A stretch of 7,304 nucleotides of DNA, taken from an uncultured Flavobacteriales bacterium. GTDB taxonomy: Bacteria; Bacteroidota; Bacteroidia; Flavobacteriales_D; Sanyastnellaceae. Location: positions 1-7,304 of the forward strand of contig CALCNZ010000054.1 of assembly GCA_937897625.1 (NCBI GenBank), in the 5' to 3' direction. Positions 6,701-7,304 of the stretch are shown here, piece by piece. The notes under the pieces were generated by a model. The model was not told the origin of the DNA, ran no database searches, and was given only the letters and a program-made list of their open reading frames with translations. Both the position numbers and the translations under genes were made by a program. The first letter of the stretch is position 1. Each line of letters opens with the position of its first letter.

Positions 6701-7304
6701 TCCTGGTACTTACAACATAGTAATCTTAGGATGTACAGATGTAACAGCGTGTAACTACAATCCTGAAGCTACCGTTAACGACAACACGTGTTCACTTCCA
6801 GGTGGTACTTGCGACGACGGTAACGCTGGCACAATCAACGATGTATACGATGCAAATTGTAACTGTGCTGGAACGGCACTTCCTGCAGGATGTATGGATG
6901 CAACAGCTTGTAACTACGACCCAACTGCACTCTTCGACAACGGAACATGTACCTACCCTGGTAGCGCTTGCGACGATTTAAATCCGAACACCATTAACGA
7001 TGTCCTTGATGCAAATTGCTTGTGTGTTGGTACAGCTGGAGTTCTTGGATGTATGGATTTGAATGCCTGTAACTACAACGCAGCAGCAACGTTCGACGAT
7101 GGCTCTTGCTTGTTCATTGGAACAAGTTGCGACGATGGTGATCCGAACACAGTGAACGATGCCATTGACTTCACATGCAATTGCGTTGGAGTAATCATTG
7201 GTGTAAATGAAGTAGAAGGATTGAATGCGATTAGCGTATTCCCTAATCCTTCTCAAAACAGTTTCACTGTATCCTTCAGCAGCACTGTAAATGAAGCTAT
7301 TCAA
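3663..7304 (+). CDS. Large repetitive LTD/Ig-like secreted protein with Cys-rich repeats and T9SS sorting domain, 3' partial
   Basis: ATG at 3663 opens a frame with no stop for 1214 codons to the window end. The start is set by a signal peptide right after it and by alignment with the paralogue. Order by residue: signal peptide (1-18), LTD (23-205), A (206-313), B (314-429), LTD (430-614), A (615-722), B (723-838), LTD (839-1022), three 53-residue-period Cys-rich repeats (1023-1176), linker, and the start of a T9SS type A sorting domain (from 1182) with the YPNP-like FPNP motif. About 60 residues of the sorting domain should lie beyond the window, judged from the upstream protein. The mature protein begins almost directly with an LTD. 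It differs from its upstream paralogue in repeat order and in the Cys-rich block. Expected location is the cell surface or the medium after Sec and T9SS export. No enzyme motif was seen, so a structural, adhesive or matrix role is inferred rather than shown. Confidence 0.93.
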   Translation, partial: MKGLLSFLFAFTASLVMAQAPAVVINEINADNPGGGDTREFIELYGAPNTSLNGLTLVFFDGATLLSYNSIDLSAYSTNNFGFFVAGNALTTNVNLTWANGLMQNGSDAVALYYGPVANYPNGTALSGANLVDAAVYGTADVAITGLITGLTLDVLAPGYTQFDETAQTTGTDLTQSRIPDGGAPFYNTTYVLQALTPGTWNQPPCTSGTSTLSGGATTATFCNNAAAVVNMTPFSGTGTGLFVAVDAAGNIVSTFTNTYDFIGLSGVYKIYSIGYAGTLNAASIAAGQPFNAISASTCLSVSTTFVTVTMNVCSGCIGGTVFYGTNSTSYTDIIDATANVIALGNTSTSTTATYVYALTDNSGNFIQWVTSSFDYNTLATGTYQVHGLSYEGTLTAPAVGANITTATASTCAQWSTNFITVNALQVANVLINELNSDNPGFGGAPDAAEFVELFGTQNSSLNGLTLVLYDGATLVSYGAYDLDGYSTDAQGFFVAGSATVTNVDYIFPTATNVIQNGADAIGLYAGNATDFPNGTALTSNNLIDAMTYGTADATIAALITGLGITTPGYVQLDETAQTNGTDLTISRVPDGGTAFSTAYTTQALTPGTWNQPPCTSGTALLADGTNTTTICSNVNGTVNMTAFNGTGSGLFVATNASGNIVSTSTGTFDFTGLVGTYQIHAIGYTTTLTPSTIVAGQPLTGITANQCVSTSTTFSTVVITPCTGCSGGTVAANGTQTSVSVNKDANADVLNLASTSISTTDTYVYALTDVNDLFIQWVPANFDFNTLAIGTYHVWGISYEGTLTSPVVGANISTANASTCIATSTNSILVNVVQVATMFINELNADNPGGPDTAEFIELYGDVNASLNGLVMVFYDGLTGVSYAAYDLDGYNTNAQGFFVIGDAGAANVGLTIPNGSLQNGADAIAMYIGNATDFPNGTAPTGANMIDAMVYGTADATATNLITGLGLDVMIPGYVQFDETAQTTGVDLTQSRVPDGGPAFINTNVVLQALTPGTYNIVILGCTDVTACNYNPEATVNDNTCSLPGGTCDDGNAGTINDVYDANCNCAGTALPAGCMDATACNYDPTALFDNGTCTYPGSACDDLNPNTINDVLDANCLCVGTAGVLGCMDLNACNYNAAATFDDGSCLFIGTSCDDGDPNTVNDAIDFTCNCVGVIIGVNEVEGLNAISVFPNPSQNSFTVSFSSTVNEAIQ
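3729..4949 (+). repeat. Super-unit 1 of gene 2: LTD (alpha type) + A + B, 407 residues
   Basis: The LTD covers 3729-4277, module A 4278-4601 and module B 4602-4949. It is the first domain after the signal peptide. Its closest relative by eye is the second, not the first, visible super-unit of gene 1: the LTDs share FFVAGNALTTNVNL and the A modules share NAA-x-IAAGQP and a CLS motif. Six A+B cysteines are conserved, with C-S-G-C at 4602-4613. Confidence 0.85.
4950..6176 (+). repeat. Super-unit 2 of gene 2: LTD (beta type) + A + B, 409 residues
   Basis: The LTD covers 4950-5504, module A 5505-5828 and module B 5829-6176. The LTD matches the first visible LTD of gene 1 (NSDN, EFVELFG, VIQNGADA, TISRVPDGG). 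A small insertion of about three residues after DNPG (GFGGAPDA) accounts for its slightly greater length. Module A shares FNGTG-x-GLF with the A module at 793-1119. Six cysteines are at the standard places, with C-T-G-C at 5829-5840. Confidence 0.85.
6177..6728 (+). repeat. Terminal LTD (gamma type) of gene 2
   Basis: The third LTD shares the INELNADNPGG, EFIELYG, SYAA-x-DLDGY and LGLDVM strings with the terminal LTD of gene 1. It lacks following A and B modules. Instead the chain passes directly into the Cys-rich repeats after LTPGTYN. Confidence 0.85.
6729..7190 (+). repeat. Three Cys-rich repeats, 53-residue period, in gene 2
   Basis: Copies begin at 6729, 6888 and 7047, exactly 159 bases apart; the third is slightly shorter before the linker. 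Each has six cysteines in the pattern GC-x-D-x-x-ACNY-(N/D)-x-x-A, then a D-x-x-(T/S)C, then a CDD motif, N-D-x-x-(Y/L/I)-D and a final C-x-C. Repeats of this look are familiar in exported Bacteroidota proteins just before T9SS sorting domains. The Asp/Asn-rich loops would suit calcium binding and the even cysteine count would suit disulfides; both are inference. The block is absent from gene 1. Confidence 0.88.
7206..7304 (+). other. T9SS type A sorting domain of gene 2, truncated by the window
   Basis: The chain after a short hydrophobic linker reads NEVEGLNAISVFPNP and continues into the first strands of the domain, in close parallel with EEVEGFNQLSLYPNP in gene 1. The remaining strands and stop codon lie beyond the right edge. 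Confidence 0.88.

Noticed and set aside
6729..7190. Regular 159-base spacing as a possible CRISPR or satellite array
   Set aside because: The copies are diverged, in frame, and conserved at the protein level around cysteines, so they are a coding repeat.
6978..7304. Minus-strand open frame opposite the Cys-rich repeats and sorting domain of gene 2
   Set aside because: The plus strand carries a clear repeat and FPNP sorting motif over the same bases. The antisense product has no signal, domain or start context.

Overview
The window looks like part of a Bacteroidota chromosome, most likely a marine or freshwater Flavobacteriales-type bacterium; the lineage is inferred. It carries very large, Thr/Asn/Gly-rich, repetitive secreted proteins. 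The first gene ends in a type IX secretion system (T9SS) type A C-terminal sorting domain and the second has the start of one. A Cys-rich repeat of a kind familiar from Bacteroidota surface proteins sits just before the second sorting domain, and the second gene starts without a Shine-Dalgarno sequence behind an A/T-rich leader. T9SS is confined to this phylum.

Layout: two paralogous plus-strand genes fill nearly everything. Gene 1 (1-3510) is cut at its 5' end; 1169 residues are visible up to its stop. A 152-base gap (3511-3662) holds two consecutive hairpins, each followed by a T-run, then a weak promoter candidate and an A/T-rich leader. Gene 2 (3663 to the window end) starts with a signal peptide, stays open for 1214 codons and is cut at its 3' end inside the sorting domain. 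I see no RNA genes, mobile elements or CRISPR arrays, and no convincing minus-strand gene.

Both proteins are built from one super-unit of 407-409 residues: a lamin-tail-like domain (LTD, about 183 residues), then two related beta-rich modules called A and B here (about 110 residues each) joined at a conserved Cys-x-Gly-Cys. Every complete A+B pair has six cysteines at matching positions. Each protein ends its array with a lone LTD. Gene 2 then adds three 53-residue Cys-rich repeats before the sorting domain; gene 1 goes straight to it.

The most interesting observation is repeat order. The LTDs fall by eye into three types, which I call alpha, beta and gamma. Gene 2 reads alpha-beta-gamma. 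The visible part of gene 1 reads beta-alpha-gamma, preceded by a B module that resembles the one following alpha in gene 2. This suggests internal repeat duplication or reshuffling between neighbouring paralogues. The likely role is an exported, surface-attached or released structural/adhesive protein; no catalytic motif was seen and function is otherwise unknown.
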